DNA of 64,000 nt, taken from assembly GCA_963710355.1 (NCBI GenBank), contig CAVPZU010000001.1, positions 806,001 through 870,000 of the forward strand, written 5' to 3'. Made by a program: the position numbers and the translations under genes. The stretch is from Fen-1359 sp963710355. GTDB taxonomy: Bacteria > Planctomycetota > Phycisphaerae > Sedimentisphaerales > Anaerobacaceae. The notes below the pieces were generated by a model that was not told where the DNA came from, searched no databases, and saw only the letters and a program-made list of their open reading frames with translations. Shown one piece after another: positions 35,035 through 43,599 of this stretch. How positions within the stretch are numbered: the first letter of the stretch is position 1; every line of letters begins with the position of its first letter.

Positions 35035-35157
35035 TGTTCTGTAGAGAACGTTAGGCTGTCATTCCCGCGCAAGCGGGAATCCAGACTTGATTTTTTTGTT
35101 TCTGGATACCTGCTTTCGCAGGTATGACAAATAAATCGGTTGCTTTTCTACAGAGCA
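35035..35157. mobile_element. Second MITE-like element, copy B (inverted relative to copy A)
   Basis: About 123 bp, reverse-complement homologue of 25915-26045. Both carry the same two hairpins in opposite order (ATTCCCGCGCAAGCGGGAAT; ATACCTGCTTTCGCAGGTAT) and related ends (TGTTCTGTAGAGAAC / TTTTCTACAGAGCA). Inserted between acyl-CoA dehydrogenase and etfA. A separate A-rich repeat (aaaactaaaaactcaaaac) follows at 35159-35190. Confidence 0.8.
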
Positions 35158-35188
35158 AACTTAAAACTAAAAACTCAAAACTAAAAAC

Positions 35189-35818
35189 TTACTTAATTCC
35201 CTTTTCGTGCAGCGCCTTTATCATTTTCGGCACAACAACATTTAAATCGCCGATAATTTTGTAATGCGCTACCTGAAAAATCGCCGCATCCGCATCGTTA
35301 TTTATCGCCACAATTTTCTGACTCTGATTCATCCCTGCCTGGTGCTGAATCGCTCCGCTTATCCCAACCGCTATATACAGACTGGGTCTTACCGTCGTGC
35401 CGGTCTGCCCCACCTGATATTCCTTGTCTATAAATCCCAAATCAACCGCCGCTCTCGTCCCCGCAGGCGCCGCCCCTAAACTGTTAGCCAAATCCCAGAT
35501 GAGCTTGAAGTTTTGCCTGCTGCCCACGCCCGCTCCGCCCGCAACTATTATTCGGGCAGCTTTCAGGTTGACCTTTTTCGCCCTCTTTTGCTCTTCGAGA
35601 ATCTCAATCGGCAAATCCGAATCGCTCAACTGCACCTTTTCCTCGATAATCTGCCCCTTACGTTTCGTATCCGGCTCCGGCATCAGCATCACGCCTTCGC
35701 GCACCGTCGCCATTTGAGGCCATCGGTCATAATTGATAATTGTTGCGATGATGTTGCCGCCGAACGCAGGCCTTACCTGAAATAGTAAATTCTTATGAAC
35801 TACATCCGAATTTGCCAA
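35189..35818 (-). CDS. etfA: Electron transfer flavoprotein alpha subunit, C-terminal fragment
   Basis: Holds the FAD-binding C-terminal domain: ARIIVAGGAGVGSRQNF, AVDLGFIDKEYQVGQTGTTVRPSLYIAVGISGAIQH and NNDADAAIFQVAHYKIIGDL, the ETF-alpha signature. The real protein enters at ANSDVVHKNLLFQVRPAFGG after a one-base shift near 35808. Confidence 0.92.
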   Translation of the reverse strand: MANSDVVHKNLLFQVRPAFGGNIIATIINYDRWPQMATVREGVMLMPEPDTKRKGQIIEEKVQLSDSDLPIEILEEQKRAKKVNLKAARIIVAGGAGVGSRQNFKLIWDLANSLGAAPAGTRAAVDLGFIDKEYQVGQTGTTVRPSLYIAVGISGAIQHQAGMNQSQKIVAINNDADAAIFQVAHYKIIGDLNVVVPKMIKALHEKGIK

Positions 35819-36233
35819 CAGTGTGGTCGCCTATTTGAAGGTCGGTGCAGTCCGCCGTCAGTCCCGCTTTTATCGCGCTGGCTATCCTCGGTGCAAGGTC
35901 TCTGCCTGTTGCCGTCGCCCCGTAAAGAACTATCTGCGGCTTGTATCTGCCGATTAAGTCGCAAATCACCTTTGCGTAACTATTCGTCTGATATTTTGCA
36001 AGCAGTCCGCCTGCGGCGGACTCCGCCAAATATACCTTATCAGCCCCGTAATAAATAATTTTCTCTGCCAGACTCCTTACCTTATAACCAGGCAGCATCG
36101 CACCTAATTTCACGCCCAACAAATCTGCAAGGTGTCTGGCTTTGCTCATAAGCTCCAGCGATGGCTCCTCAATCTGCCCATCGTGCTGCTCAACAAATAC
36201 CCAAACCTCGCCTTTCCTGTTCACGCCTATCAT
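35793..36233 (-). CDS. etfA: Electron transfer flavoprotein alpha subunit, N-terminal fragment
   Basis: N-terminal adenine-nucleotide-alpha-hydrolase-like domain (GEVWVFVEQHDGQIEEPSLELMSKARHLAD; LYGATATGRDLAPRIASAIKAGLTADCTDLQ). The ATG at 36233 (MIGVNRKG) is preceded by AGAGAG; an upstream TTG at 36266 overlaps the etfB-like repeat and is unlikely. The tail after GDHT is out of frame. Partner of etfB, from which it is separated by an inserted gene. Confidence 0.9.
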   Translation of the reverse strand: MIGVNRKGEVWVFVEQHDGQIEEPSLELMSKARHLADLLGVKLGAMLPGYKVRSLAEKIIYYGADKVYLAESAAGGLLAKYQTNSYAKVICDLIGRYKPQIVLYGATATGRDLAPRIASAIKAGLTADCTDLQIGDHTVGKFGCSS

Positions 36234-36262
36234 ATTTGTCTCTCTATACGCTATTTCTTTAA

Positions 36263-36295
36263 GCAATTATCTTATCTTCCAAAAGTTCGTGTATT
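36263..36295 (-). repeat. Direct repeat copy 1: detached duplicate of the etfB 3' end
   Basis: 33 bases, 31 identical to 37350-37382. On the minus strand it encodes IHELLEDKIIA and a stop, i.e. the last residues of EtfB, directly before etfA. It is the far boundary of the inserted gene. Confidence 0.85.
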
Positions 36296-36323
36296 ATATC
36301 ACTCAGCCCTTATCTCATAATCC

Positions 36324-37322
36324 TTAATCGTCAGTTAATTTTGCTTGTTCGGGTAGGGTGGCACGGATAGTTGCCTTCAATTTTTTAGCAGCTTCCTCTG
36401 GATTTTTCTCATCCCACGGTATTGTCAAATGGTGGTTTGTGTCAAAGTGTGTTTTGGCTTCCTCGAATTTTTTCTTTTCACAAGTGTAGATTACAGGTTT
36501 TCCAAGACCTTCGGCAAAACCAGCCTCCCAATAGGCGCCAGCATTATCATGAGTAAGATCCGCGATAAGGAAACGAGACGTTTGTATTTCAACGCGTAGC
36601 CTGTCGTCTATTAGGCCGGCTTTCGGTTTCTCATTGAGTGCAAATAAATCAAAACCAGTTTGTTTGACTGCCAGTTTGAAGGTCTCTTCAACAATTTTAT
36701 CTAATTCAGGATTTCCATATCCCATTGCCATAAATGCCTTGCGGCTTTCTGCGGCTCCTCTTTTGAGTTTTTCATAATACTGCCAGCCATCAAATGAAAG
36801 AGTGATGAAAGCCCGACCATATGCCCCTATGGCTTCAGCCTTTTTCCCTTGTAGAATTCCTGTGTCTATTAGATGGTATAAGACTAATTCAAATTCCTTG
36901 GGGGTTATTGAACCCATGATAGACTGGTGCGTGGAGTGTTGGACGAAGACTTCTTCCCCAGGAGGATGTTCGCTATTTCCCAACCAAAGGATAAACTTAT
37001 CTGCCTGCTCGGCAATAGTTGGTGGTGGGTTCTTGATAATGGAATTCACCAATTGCTCATTAAGAGTTATCGATTTTCTAAAAAACTTCTCATCTGGTGG
37101 TTCTTTTGCTATTACCTCATGTCGTGTTCGGATCCAGTGGCTTAGAACGGCTATCTTTTGGTCGTTGTCCAATAGAAATTTGAGATTAGCAAGGGTAAAA
37201 CTTTCCACTTGGTAATTTCCACACCTTGGGCAAGAATAAGCTTCACCGTGAATTCCTACGCCAATCGCAAAGTGATCTGGCTTTGATACATCTGAATTAC
37301 ACACAGGACACTTGTCGCCCAT
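36324..37322 (-). CDS. Zinc-ribbon protein with nucleoside 2-deoxyribosyltransferase/TIR-like C-terminal domain, inserted between etfB and etfA
   Basis: Protein of 332 residues. The N-terminus has two CxxC pairs (CPVCNSD; YSCPRCGNYQ), a probable zinc ribbon. The middle (about 45-195) is helical and not recognised. The C-terminal about 120 residues read as a nucleotide-binding sensor or hydrolase fold: MGYGNPELDKIVEETFKLAV, RFLIADLTHDNAGAYWEAGF, GLGKPVIYTCEK and the end FDTNHHLTIPW, seen in deoxyribosyltransferase-like and TIR-like defence proteins. The ATG at 37322 follows AGGAG; a GTG at 37349 overlapping the etfB stop is the alternative. More AT-rich than the etf genes. Confidence 0.75.
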   Translation of the reverse strand: MGDKCPVCNSDVSKPDHFAIGVGIHGEAYSCPRCGNYQVESFTLANLKFLLDNDQKIAVLSHWIRTRHEVIAKEPPDEKFFRKSITLNEQLVNSIIKNPPPTIAEQADKFILWLGNSEHPPGEEVFVQHSTHQSIMGSITPKEFELVLYHLIDTGILQGKKAEAIGAYGRAFITLSFDGWQYYEKLKRGAAESRKAFMAMGYGNPELDKIVEETFKLAVKQTGFDLFALNEKPKAGLIDDRLRVEIQTSRFLIADLTHDNAGAYWEAGFAEGLGKPVIYTCEKKKFEEAKTHFDTNHHLTIPWDEKNPEEAAKKLKATIRATLPEQAKLTDD

Positions 37323-37345
37323 AATTGGTTTCTCCTGTTCGCGAA

Positions 37346-38257
37346 TCACGCAATTATTTTATCTTCCAAAAGTTCATGTATTACTCCTGCAACGCCTTCG
37401 TCGGTCGGCTCAATATTTTTACTCTCTTTGGCACCGAGCACAACGCTTTGTATTCGGTGCACCTTTGTCGGCGAGCCGTTTCGTCCGCACCAGTTCAAAT
37501 CCGCACCGAGATAATCCAAATCCCACTGCTTTATCAAAAGCCCCCTGCCTTCAAGATTCTCCAATTTTCTTTCTATAAGGCTCTTAATTGTATCCTCATC
37601 GGCTCCGGAATTTTCCGCCGAAATCTTCTGCCGGACCTCTATCGGCGCAAGCGACTTTTTGTATTTCATCATCTTCTTCGCCGCCGTTGCTCGCGGCGTA
37701 TTCGCATCCGCCGTTATCGTCAGCAGAATCGGCAGCTTCCCGCGTACTTTTTGCCAGCCATTGCCGATATTCCGCCGAACCGTAATTAACCTTTCCTTCA
37801 GCTCGACAAGTTCTTCAACGTAAGTTATCTGCGGTATTCCTAATTTCTCCGCAAGCTGCGGCCCGACCTGTGCAGTGTCACCGTCGATTGCCTGTCTGCC
37901 GCAAAGAACAATGTCAAATTTCAGCTTCCTGACAGCACAGCTTAGAATGTAGCTGGTTGCCAGCGTATCGCTCGCCGCACATCGCCTGTCGGTTATAAGA
38001 ATCGCCTCGTCCGCACCGCGGTAGAGCGATTCCCGCAGCACTGCTGCCGCCGCCGGCAGCCCCATCGTCATTACCGAGACCTTCCCGCCGAATTTGTCCT
38101 TTATCTGAAGCGCCGTCTCGAGGGCATTGAGGTCTTCAGGATTGAAAATCGCCGCAAGCGCGGCACGATTGACCGTTCCGTCGTCGTTCATCGCCTTGCC
38201 GGTAATTCTTTTAGTGTCCGGCACCTGCTTGATTAAAACAACACAGTTATATCCCAC
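37346..38257 (-). CDS. etfB: Electron transfer flavoprotein beta subunit
   Basis: Protein of 303 residues with the N-terminal CVVLIKQVPDTKRITG, FNPEDLNALETALQIKD, VMTMGLPAA and CGRQAIDGDTAQVGPQLAEKLG motifs of ETF-beta (AMP-binding). It mediates electron flow with EtfA between acyl-CoA dehydrogenase and the respiratory chain or a bifurcating partner. The last residues (VIHELLEDKIIA) are encoded by the second copy of the 33-base repeat that also sits before etfA. Confidence 0.93.
   Translation of the reverse strand: MGYNCVVLIKQVPDTKRITGKAMNDDGTVNRAALAAIFNPEDLNALETALQIKDKFGGKVSVMTMGLPAAAAVLRESLYRGADEAILITDRRCAASDTLATSYILSCAVRKLKFDIVLCGRQAIDGDTAQVGPQLAEKLGIPQITYVEELVELKERLITVRRNIGNGWQKVRGKLPILLTITADANTPRATAAKKMMKYKKSLAPIEVRQKISAENSGADEDTIKSLIERKLENLEGRGLLIKQWDLDYLGADLNWCGRNGSPTKVHRIQSVVLGAKESKNIEPTDEGVAGVIHELLEDKIIA
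37350..37382 (-). repeat. Direct repeat copy 2: 3' end of etfB
   Basis: 33 bases forming the current end of the etfB coding region, 31 identical to 36263-36295. The two copies bracket a segment of about 1.09 kb containing one gene. Confidence 0.85.
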
Positions 38258-38431
38258 TTACTTCTCCTTGTAAGGACTTTTTTGCCGATTATTGATACGA
38301 TAATTGTCCTGCAATGCTTTTTTTTGAAAAACGACAGTCTACAGATATTTGGCTTTCAGTCAACTCAAAAATGAGATGCGCCTCTTTCGATTTGACAATG
38401 CTGCCGGCTTCTCTTATATTAAAATTAACAA

Positions 38432-38505
38432 GCGCCCGTAGCTCAGCAGGATAGAGCGTCGGTTTCCTAAACCGAAGGTCGCAGGTTCGAGTCCCGCCGG
38501 GCGTA
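38432..38505 (+). tRNA. tRNA-Arg (anticodon CCT)
   Basis: Acceptor GCGCCCG/CGGGCGT (with a terminal G-U), D arm GCTCAGCAGGATAGAGC, anticodon stem TCGGT/ACCGA with loop TTCCTAA (CCT at 38466-38468), and T arm with GGTTCGAGTCC. Discriminator A; CCA is not encoded. Confidence 0.95.
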
Positions 38506-38918
38506 TTTTTCCGTGAAAAGATTAGGCCGTATCAGAAGTGCGCTGACAGGCAGGATAAAAAAGGAAGGGCAGGCTTTTAATTCAAGGAATTTTTAAGCCT
38601 GCCCCCCAAACTTAAGGAGATTAGCTCTAAATGCATCCCCCTCCTCGGCGAAGGGCCAGTTTCCATTAAAAGTATAAAAAATAATCAGCCGAGCAGCAAA
38701 TAACGCCGCAAAATTTCTTTCCTCCCTCGCAGGCAACTTAAAAATCCCTCTGGCTAACTCGCAGATTGGTCATTATCGGCCACTGATTTAGCCGATTATT
38801 CATTAGCTGCAAAAAATGTAATTTTGCAAAAAAGGCCCCGCATATTATAATGATTGTTTGAAACAAGGTTGGTTCGACCTTGCTCACCATGGTCTGATAA
38901 GTTTAGGCGGCAATTATC
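38506..38918 (+). other. 413-bp intergenic region before the AmmeMemoRadiSam genes
   Basis: No gene recognised. Contains a 10-bp perfect stem GGGCAGGCTT (38567-38576) / AAGCCTGCCC (38595-38604) without a T run, an AAGGAG followed by a 12-codon reading frame starting ATG at about 38631 that might be chance, a candidate promoter near 38824, and a dispersed-repeat copy GGTTCGACCTTGCTCACC at 38871-38888. Confidence 0.5.
38824..38851 (+). promoter_or_regulatory. Candidate promoter of the AmmeMemoRadiSam operon
   Basis: TTGCAA (38824-38829), a 16-base spacer and a perfect TATAAT (38846-38851), 68 bases before the radical SAM start. Confidence 0.4.
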
Positions 38919-39890
38919 GTGAAAGTTCAATGCCAATTATGCCCGAAAACCTGCATCATTGAACAGGGCCAAAGCGGCGACTGCCGCATCCGAATCAACA
39001 TCGACGGCACACTGCGGTCTGTCGTCTATGGCTACCCCTGCTCTATCAACATCGACCCTGTCGAAAAGAAACCTCTTTTTCATTTCCTGCCCGCTTCTGC
39101 CGCCCTGTCGCTGGCGACCGTGGGCTGCAACCTGCACTGCCTGTTCTGTCAGAACTGGGAAATTTCTCAGGCCGACCCGGCAGACAATCCTGCTTATCAT
39201 TGCCTCCCGGAAAGGGTTATCGAACTCGCCAGGCAATACAAATGTCCCTCGATAGCCTATACTTACACCGACCCCGTCGTCTTTTACGAATATACCCTCG
39301 ACACCTCAAAGCTTGCAAAAAATGTCAATATCAAAAATATCCTCGTCACCGCAGCCTACATCAATGAAGAACCCTTAAGGCGGCTGCTCGAATACACCGA
39401 TGCAGCCAACATCGACTTAAAGAGCATAACGGATGATTTTTATCGCCAGATTTGCAACGCCACATTAAGGCCTGTGCAAAATGCCCTCGTCCTGACAAAG
39501 GCGGCAGGCGTGCATCTGGAGGTGACAAACCTGATAATCCCCACGCTCAACGACAAACCCGACCAGATTCGCCGGCTCGCCCTGTGGGTCCGCGACAATC
39601 TCGGAAGCGATACGCCGCTGCATTTTTCCCGCTTCTTTCCGCTCTACAAGCTCACCCATTTGCCGCCCACATCCCCCGAGACGCTCGAGCAGGCCCGGCA
39701 AATCGCACTTGAAGAAGGAATGGATTTCGTCTATATCGGCAACATCGCAAGCAAGGAAGGACAGAATACTTATTGTCCGAAATGCAAAAAGCTGCTCATC
39801 GAGCGCAGCGGCTATACGATTCTTCAAAACAGGATAATTGACGGCTGCTGCCCCGACTGCAAACACAAAATTTACGGAGTCTGGAAATGA
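38919..39890 (+). CDS. amrS: AmmeMemoRadiSam system radical SAM enzyme
   Basis: Protein of 323 residues related to pyruvate-formate-lyase activating enzymes. The radical SAM cluster motif is CNLHCLFC (CxxxCxxC) at about residue 70, followed by QNWEISQ, the NIDLKSITDDFY segment and a C-terminal zinc-ribbon-like pair (CPKCKK; CCPDCKH). The N-terminus also has CQLCPKTC and CRIR. It forms the 'RadiSam' part of a three-gene system with MEMO and AMMECR1 homologues, whose reaction is not firmly known. Start GTG at 38919; its stop overlaps the next gene by ATGA. Confidence 0.92.
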   Translation: MKVQCQLCPKTCIIEQGQSGDCRIRINIDGTLRSVVYGYPCSINIDPVEKKPLFHFLPASAALSLATVGCNLHCLFCQNWEISQADPADNPAYHCLPERVIELARQYKCPSIAYTYTDPVVFYEYTLDTSKLAKNVNIKNILVTAAYINEEPLRRLLEYTDAANIDLKSITDDFYRQICNATLRPVQNALVLTKAAGVHLEVTNLIIPTLNDKPDQIRRLALWVRDNLGSDTPLHFSRFFPLYKLTHLPPTSPETLEQARQIALEEGMDFVYIGNIASKEGQNTYCPKCKKLLIERSGYTILQNRIIDGCCPDCKHKIYGVWK

Positions 39891-40066
39891 CACGCAGAGA
39901 TTTTCTGGGAAAAATTCTTCAGGCCGCCCTGCTCGCTGCAACCGGTAGCTGGGCATTGGCCCAAAAGACCATAAAAAAAACTATCAGGGCGGCTGCCGTA
40001 AAAAATTATCCCGGCCCAATAAAACAGTTATTAAATATCGAAAAAATTAGTAAATGGAGCGGTTAA
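39887..40066 (+). CDS. Small Tat-signal protein (59 residues)
   Basis: Begins MTRRDFLGKILQAALLAATG, a twin-arginine motif plus hydrophobic stretch, and ends ALAQ before a short basic tail. Its ATG overlaps the stop of the radical SAM gene and its stop is 1 base before the next ATG, so it is tightly coupled within the operon. Too short for an enzyme; a small protein in this position accompanies the radical SAM gene in related loci. Function unknown. Confidence 0.72.
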   Translation: MTRRDFLGKILQAALLAATGSWALAQKTIKKTIRAAAVKNYPGPIKQLLNIEKISKWSG

Positions 40067-40067
40067 T

Positions 40068-41720
40068 ATGTGCAAGACACGGAAAAAACAATTGATGAAG
40101 GTTTTTTTTGCAATAATCATCGCCGTCTTATTTTGTGCTGCCTGCAGCAAAAAACCAACAATTACAGCAAAAGCCGATGCCAACCAGACCTCATCATTAT
40201 CATTAAAAACACAGGATAAAGCCAAAGCAGCCGAACCCGCCAAGGTCGTTATCAAATCGGGAATCGCCGGCACCTGGTATCCTGCCGATGCCAACCAGTT
40301 GAAAAAACAAATCGACGAGCTTTTTCAAAAGGCAGAAAGCAGAGCAGAAAACGACATTATCGCAATCATTTTGCCCCACGCGGGCTACCAGTATTCGGGC
40401 CAGACAGCTGCAACTGCCATAAAAAGTATCAACAGAAAAATCAAAAGGATAATCGTCATCGGCCCGAGCCATCAGTTCCCAATCGGAGACAATTTCGCTG
40501 TCTGCGAGGCCACGCATTTCCAGACGCCGCTCGGCCAAATACCAATTGATACAGAATTTGTCGCCAACCTCCTCAAACACAGCCTGTTTCAAAATTTACC
40601 AGTAGTTCTTCAATATGAACACAGCGTTCAGATTCAGCTTCCGCTGCTTCAGGGCAGGTTCGGTGATTTTCGCCTTGTCCCGATTGTTGCAGGTCAATGC
40701 TCTCTCGACACAATCGAAAAGGCCGCCGCCATACTCAAAGGTCTTATTGACGAAGACACCCTCGTTGTCGCAAGTTCCGATTTCACCCATTACGGCGCCG
40801 ATTACGGGTATGTGCCCTTCAGGGAAAATATACCTGAAAAATTAAAAGAGCTGGATATGGGGGCGTATAAATACATAGAACAGCGAGACGCCAAAGGCTT
40901 CATCCAATACATACAGAAAACCGGAGCAACGATATGCGGATATGTCCCGATATCTGTTCTGCTTTCAATGCTCGATAAGGATACAAAGGCCTCTCTGCTA
41001 AAATACGAAACATCGGGCCAATTAACCGGCGACTTCACAAGGTCGGTTAGTTATCTGGCAGTCGCTTTTACCGGAAAATGGCAAAAAGTGGCCAGCGAAG
41101 TCGAACCACCCGTGGTGAGCAAAGTCGAACCAAAGGGACAGCAAGTTCAGCCGAATGAAACCAGCACCGGATTGTCCGAGCAGGATAAAACAAATCTTCT
41201 TAAACTGGCTCGAAAAACAATCGTCTATTATCTCCAAAACAACAATATCCCGCCCGACGCCCTCGGCATATCAGTCAGCGAGCCGATGAAGAAGACGCAG
41301 GCGGCCTTTGTCACTCTTAATAAAAATAAAGAGCTTCGCGGCTGCATCGGCGAAATTCTGCCCAGCCAGCCGCTGTATAAATCGGTGATGTCAAATGCCG
41401 TCAACGCCGCCGTCAACGACTGGCGATTCAGGCCGGTCAAAATCGAAGAGTGCAACGATATCACGATTGAAATTTCCGCCCTGACAACTCCGAAACCCGC
41501 CGCCTCTTACAAAGACATCAAAATCGGAACCGACGGTGTTATCCTCCAAAAAGCCGGCAAAGGAGCAGTTTTTCTGCCACAGGTTGCACCCGAACAGGGT
41601 TGGGGCATAGAAGAAACCCTCACAAATCTGTCGCTGAAGGCAGGATTATCCGGCGATGCCTGGAAGGAGGGCGCCAGCTTTCTTGTTTTCCAGGCGGAAG
41701 TTTTTGGTGAAGAAAAATGA
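40068..41720 (+). CDS. MEMO-AMMECR1 fusion lipoprotein
   Basis: Protein of 550 residues. Lipobox FCAAC near residue 25 predicts a lipoprotein. The MEMO domain is at about 65-340 (GIAGTWYPADANQLKKQID; ILPHAGYQYSGQTAATA; SDFTHYGADYGYVPF), with His residues of the dioxygenase-like site. The AMMECR1 domain is at about 370-545 (LARKTIVYYLQN; LRGCIGEILPSQPLY; VNDWRFRPV). The linker (ASEVEPPVVSKVEPKG) is encoded by two copies of a dispersed GTGAGC...GTCGAACC repeat. In many bacteria the two domains are separate; fused forms are known. Confidence 0.9.
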   Translation: MCKTRKKQLMKVFFAIIIAVLFCAACSKKPTITAKADANQTSSLSLKTQDKAKAAEPAKVVIKSGIAGTWYPADANQLKKQIDELFQKAESRAENDIIAIILPHAGYQYSGQTAATAIKSINRKIKRIIVIGPSHQFPIGDNFAVCEATHFQTPLGQIPIDTEFVANLLKHSLFQNLPVVLQYEHSVQIQLPLLQGRFGDFRLVPIVAGQCSLDTIEKAAAILKGLIDEDTLVVASSDFTHYGADYGYVPFRENIPEKLKELDMGAYKYIEQRDAKGFIQYIQKTGATICGYVPISVLLSMLDKDTKASLLKYETSGQLTGDFTRSVSYLAVAFTGKWQKVASEVEPPVVSKVEPKGQQVQPNETSTGLSEQDKTNLLKLARKTIVYYLQNNNIPPDALGISVSEPMKKTQAAFVTLNKNKELRGCIGEILPSQPLYKSVMSNAVNAAVNDWRFRPVKIEECNDITIEISALTTPKPAASYKDIKIGTDGVILQKAGKGAVFLPQVAPEQGWGIEETLTNLSLKAGLSGDAWKEGASFLVFQAEVFGEEK

Positions 41721-43594
41721 GTTTTGCCCGAAAATTTCTGGTTTTATCTTACGGCCTGTTCACAATAGCCGCACAGACGCTGCTTTTTCGCGAATTCCTG
41801 ACCAGCCTCGAAGGAAACGACATAAGCGTCGGCATATTCTTCGCAAGCTGGTTCATCTGGGTCGCTGTCGGCTCGCTGCTGCTTTACAAACTTGTACCCA
41901 TAGGAAAAGGTCTGCAAATCAAGATTGAATTTCTGTTCCTGGCCTATCTGCCCGCACTTCTGCTGCAAATATTTTTGACCGTCCATGCCCGAAGCATATT
42001 CGGCGAGCCCTCTTTTGCCCTGCTGCCCATTCGAACAATCTTGCTTTTGTCGCTGGTCGTCAATGCGCCAATAAGCATGATTACAGGCCTTTTGTTTCCG
42101 CTTATCTGCCGATGGATTCAGCAGGACGACTCCTCTGCCATATCAAAGGTCTATGTCATTGAAGCAGTCGGCTCTTTTCTGGGCGGCCTCGGTGTGACGG
42201 TTTTGCTCATTGTCGGAATAAATCCAATCCAAATCTGTTTTGTTCTGGCCCTGCTGACTTCGATATCAATCCTGCTGCTCCATCTGCCGAAACAAATTTA
42301 TAGTGAGCCTGTCGAACCTAAACAACAAACCATTTTTGTGCGGTTTGTTCTGCGCCCCCTGGCGTTTCTGCTGCCTGTCTGCATCATCATTTGCATTGCC
42401 GCAGGCGTCGATAAAAAAATTTCCACCGGACTCCAGGCCATAAAATGGAGCAGACTGCTGCCAGCCGACACCCTTGCAGGCTCTTTCCAGACATCACAGG
42501 CAGAATACCTTTACGGCAGCTATAAAGGCCAGTTTCTTTCTGTCAGCCAGGCCGCCGTTGTCGAAGCGCTGCCTGACGACGAGACCAACGGCAGAATCGC
42601 AGCCATTGCTCTTTGTCAAAATCCGAATGCAAAAAATTTCCTCGTTATCGGTTCAGGCCTCGGCCTTTGCCGGCAAATCCTCAAACTAAAACAGGCCGAA
42701 TCCGTCTGCTGGGCTTATTGTGATACTGAATATATCCAAAAAATCAACTCTTCTCTGCCCGACCAGCTCAAAACATACGATAACCGCCTAAACCTCGTCA
42801 CAGGCGAAATCCGTTCGTTTCTGGCGGCAAACAGACAATTCTTCGACATCGTAATTCTGAATCTGCCTGACGCCACGACCTCTGTTCTCAACCGATATTT
42901 CACCATCCAATTTTTTAAGCAATTGAAAAATAGTCTGCGAACAGATGGCATTGTCGCAATCCGCATCAGCGGCGGCGAAAACATAATGGGCACCGAGCTT
43001 ATAAACCTCGGCGCCTCCACAAAATTGTCGCTGGGCAGCGTCTTTTCAAATCTCGTCTTAACAGCGGGCAGCCAAAGCTGGTTCATCGCATCGGATTCAA
43101 CGACAATCACAGGCCAGAGCGGAATTTTAAGAGACCGGTTTCAAAAAATCGACGGCTCCGATGCAATCCTGCCGCCGGACGCCCTGCTTTCGATTTACCT
43201 GCCGGACCGGGCACAAAAGGCGATTGATGCCTACAATGACGCCGACCTGCCGACAGCCTTTCTAATAAACACTGATGCCAGGCCTCTCACGCACCTGTTC
43301 AGTCTGCTCGTTTCCGTCAAACAATCGGACGCACCGGTAACAAAATTCGTCAGGCTGCTGCTGGTTTCCGGAATCCTGATTTTTCTTATCCCGATTATTG
43401 TCTATATCGCAGTAAGACTCCTTTACATCCTCAGAGAATGCCCGCTTCCAAAAAAGCACAAAAGCAAACCGCTGCAACCACCGCAAAACGAATATGACGC
43501 TCGGTGCACGCCGCACAATGAACAACGAGCAACGGCCTTCGACACTCCTTTCTGGCCTTCAGCGCCGGCACTGTCGGCATCGGCTCTTGTATAA
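41717..43594 (+). CDS. Spermidine-synthase-like multispanning protein, N-terminal fragment of a large fusion
   Basis: Overlaps the previous gene by ATGA. About seven or eight membrane helices (LSYGLFTIAAQTLLFREFLTSL at the start) are followed by a Rossmann methyltransferase/spermidine-synthase-like domain at about 270-450 (YLYGSYKGQFLSV; KNFLVIGSGLGLCRQIL; FDIVILNLPDATTSVLNRYFT). The usual Asp/substrate residues of true spermidine synthase are not evident, so activity is uncertain. The last about 20 residues are out of frame: one base lost near 43540 separates it from the next fragment, where the same membrane domain continues (SFLAFSAGTVGIGS). Confidence 0.8.
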   Translation: MSFARKFLVLSYGLFTIAAQTLLFREFLTSLEGNDISVGIFFASWFIWVAVGSLLLYKLVPIGKGLQIKIEFLFLAYLPALLLQIFLTVHARSIFGEPSFALLPIRTILLLSLVVNAPISMITGLLFPLICRWIQQDDSSAISKVYVIEAVGSFLGGLGVTVLLIVGINPIQICFVLALLTSISILLLHLPKQIYSEPVEPKQQTIFVRFVLRPLAFLLPVCIIICIAAGVDKKISTGLQAIKWSRLLPADTLAGSFQTSQAEYLYGSYKGQFLSVSQAAVVEALPDDETNGRIAAIALCQNPNAKNFLVIGSGLGLCRQILKLKQAESVCWAYCDTEYIQKINSSLPDQLKTYDNRLNLVTGEIRSFLAANRQFFDIVILNLPDATTSVLNRYFTIQFFKQLKNSLRTDGIVAIRISGGENIMGTELINLGASTKLSLGSVFSNLVLTAGSQSWFIASDSTTITGQSGILRDRFQKIDGSDAILPPDALLSIYLPDRAQKAIDAYNDADLPTAFLINTDARPLTHLFSLLVSVKQSDAPVTKFVRLLLVSGILIFLIPIIVYIAVRLLYILRECPLPKKHKSKPLQPPQNEYDARCTPHNEQRATAFDTPFWPSAPALSASALV

Positions 43595-43599
43595 TTCTG

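Noticed and set aside
38567..38670. Hairpin plus 12-codon frame (ATG near 38631) as an attenuation leader for the radical SAM operon
   Set aside because: No second, competing hairpin or T run; the promoter candidate lies downstream of it. Left as an unexplained hairpin.
41717..43594. Annotation as a true spermidine synthase
   Set aside because: It is a multispanning membrane protein, part of a larger fusion, and the polyamine-binding acidic residues are not evident; only fold similarity is claimed.
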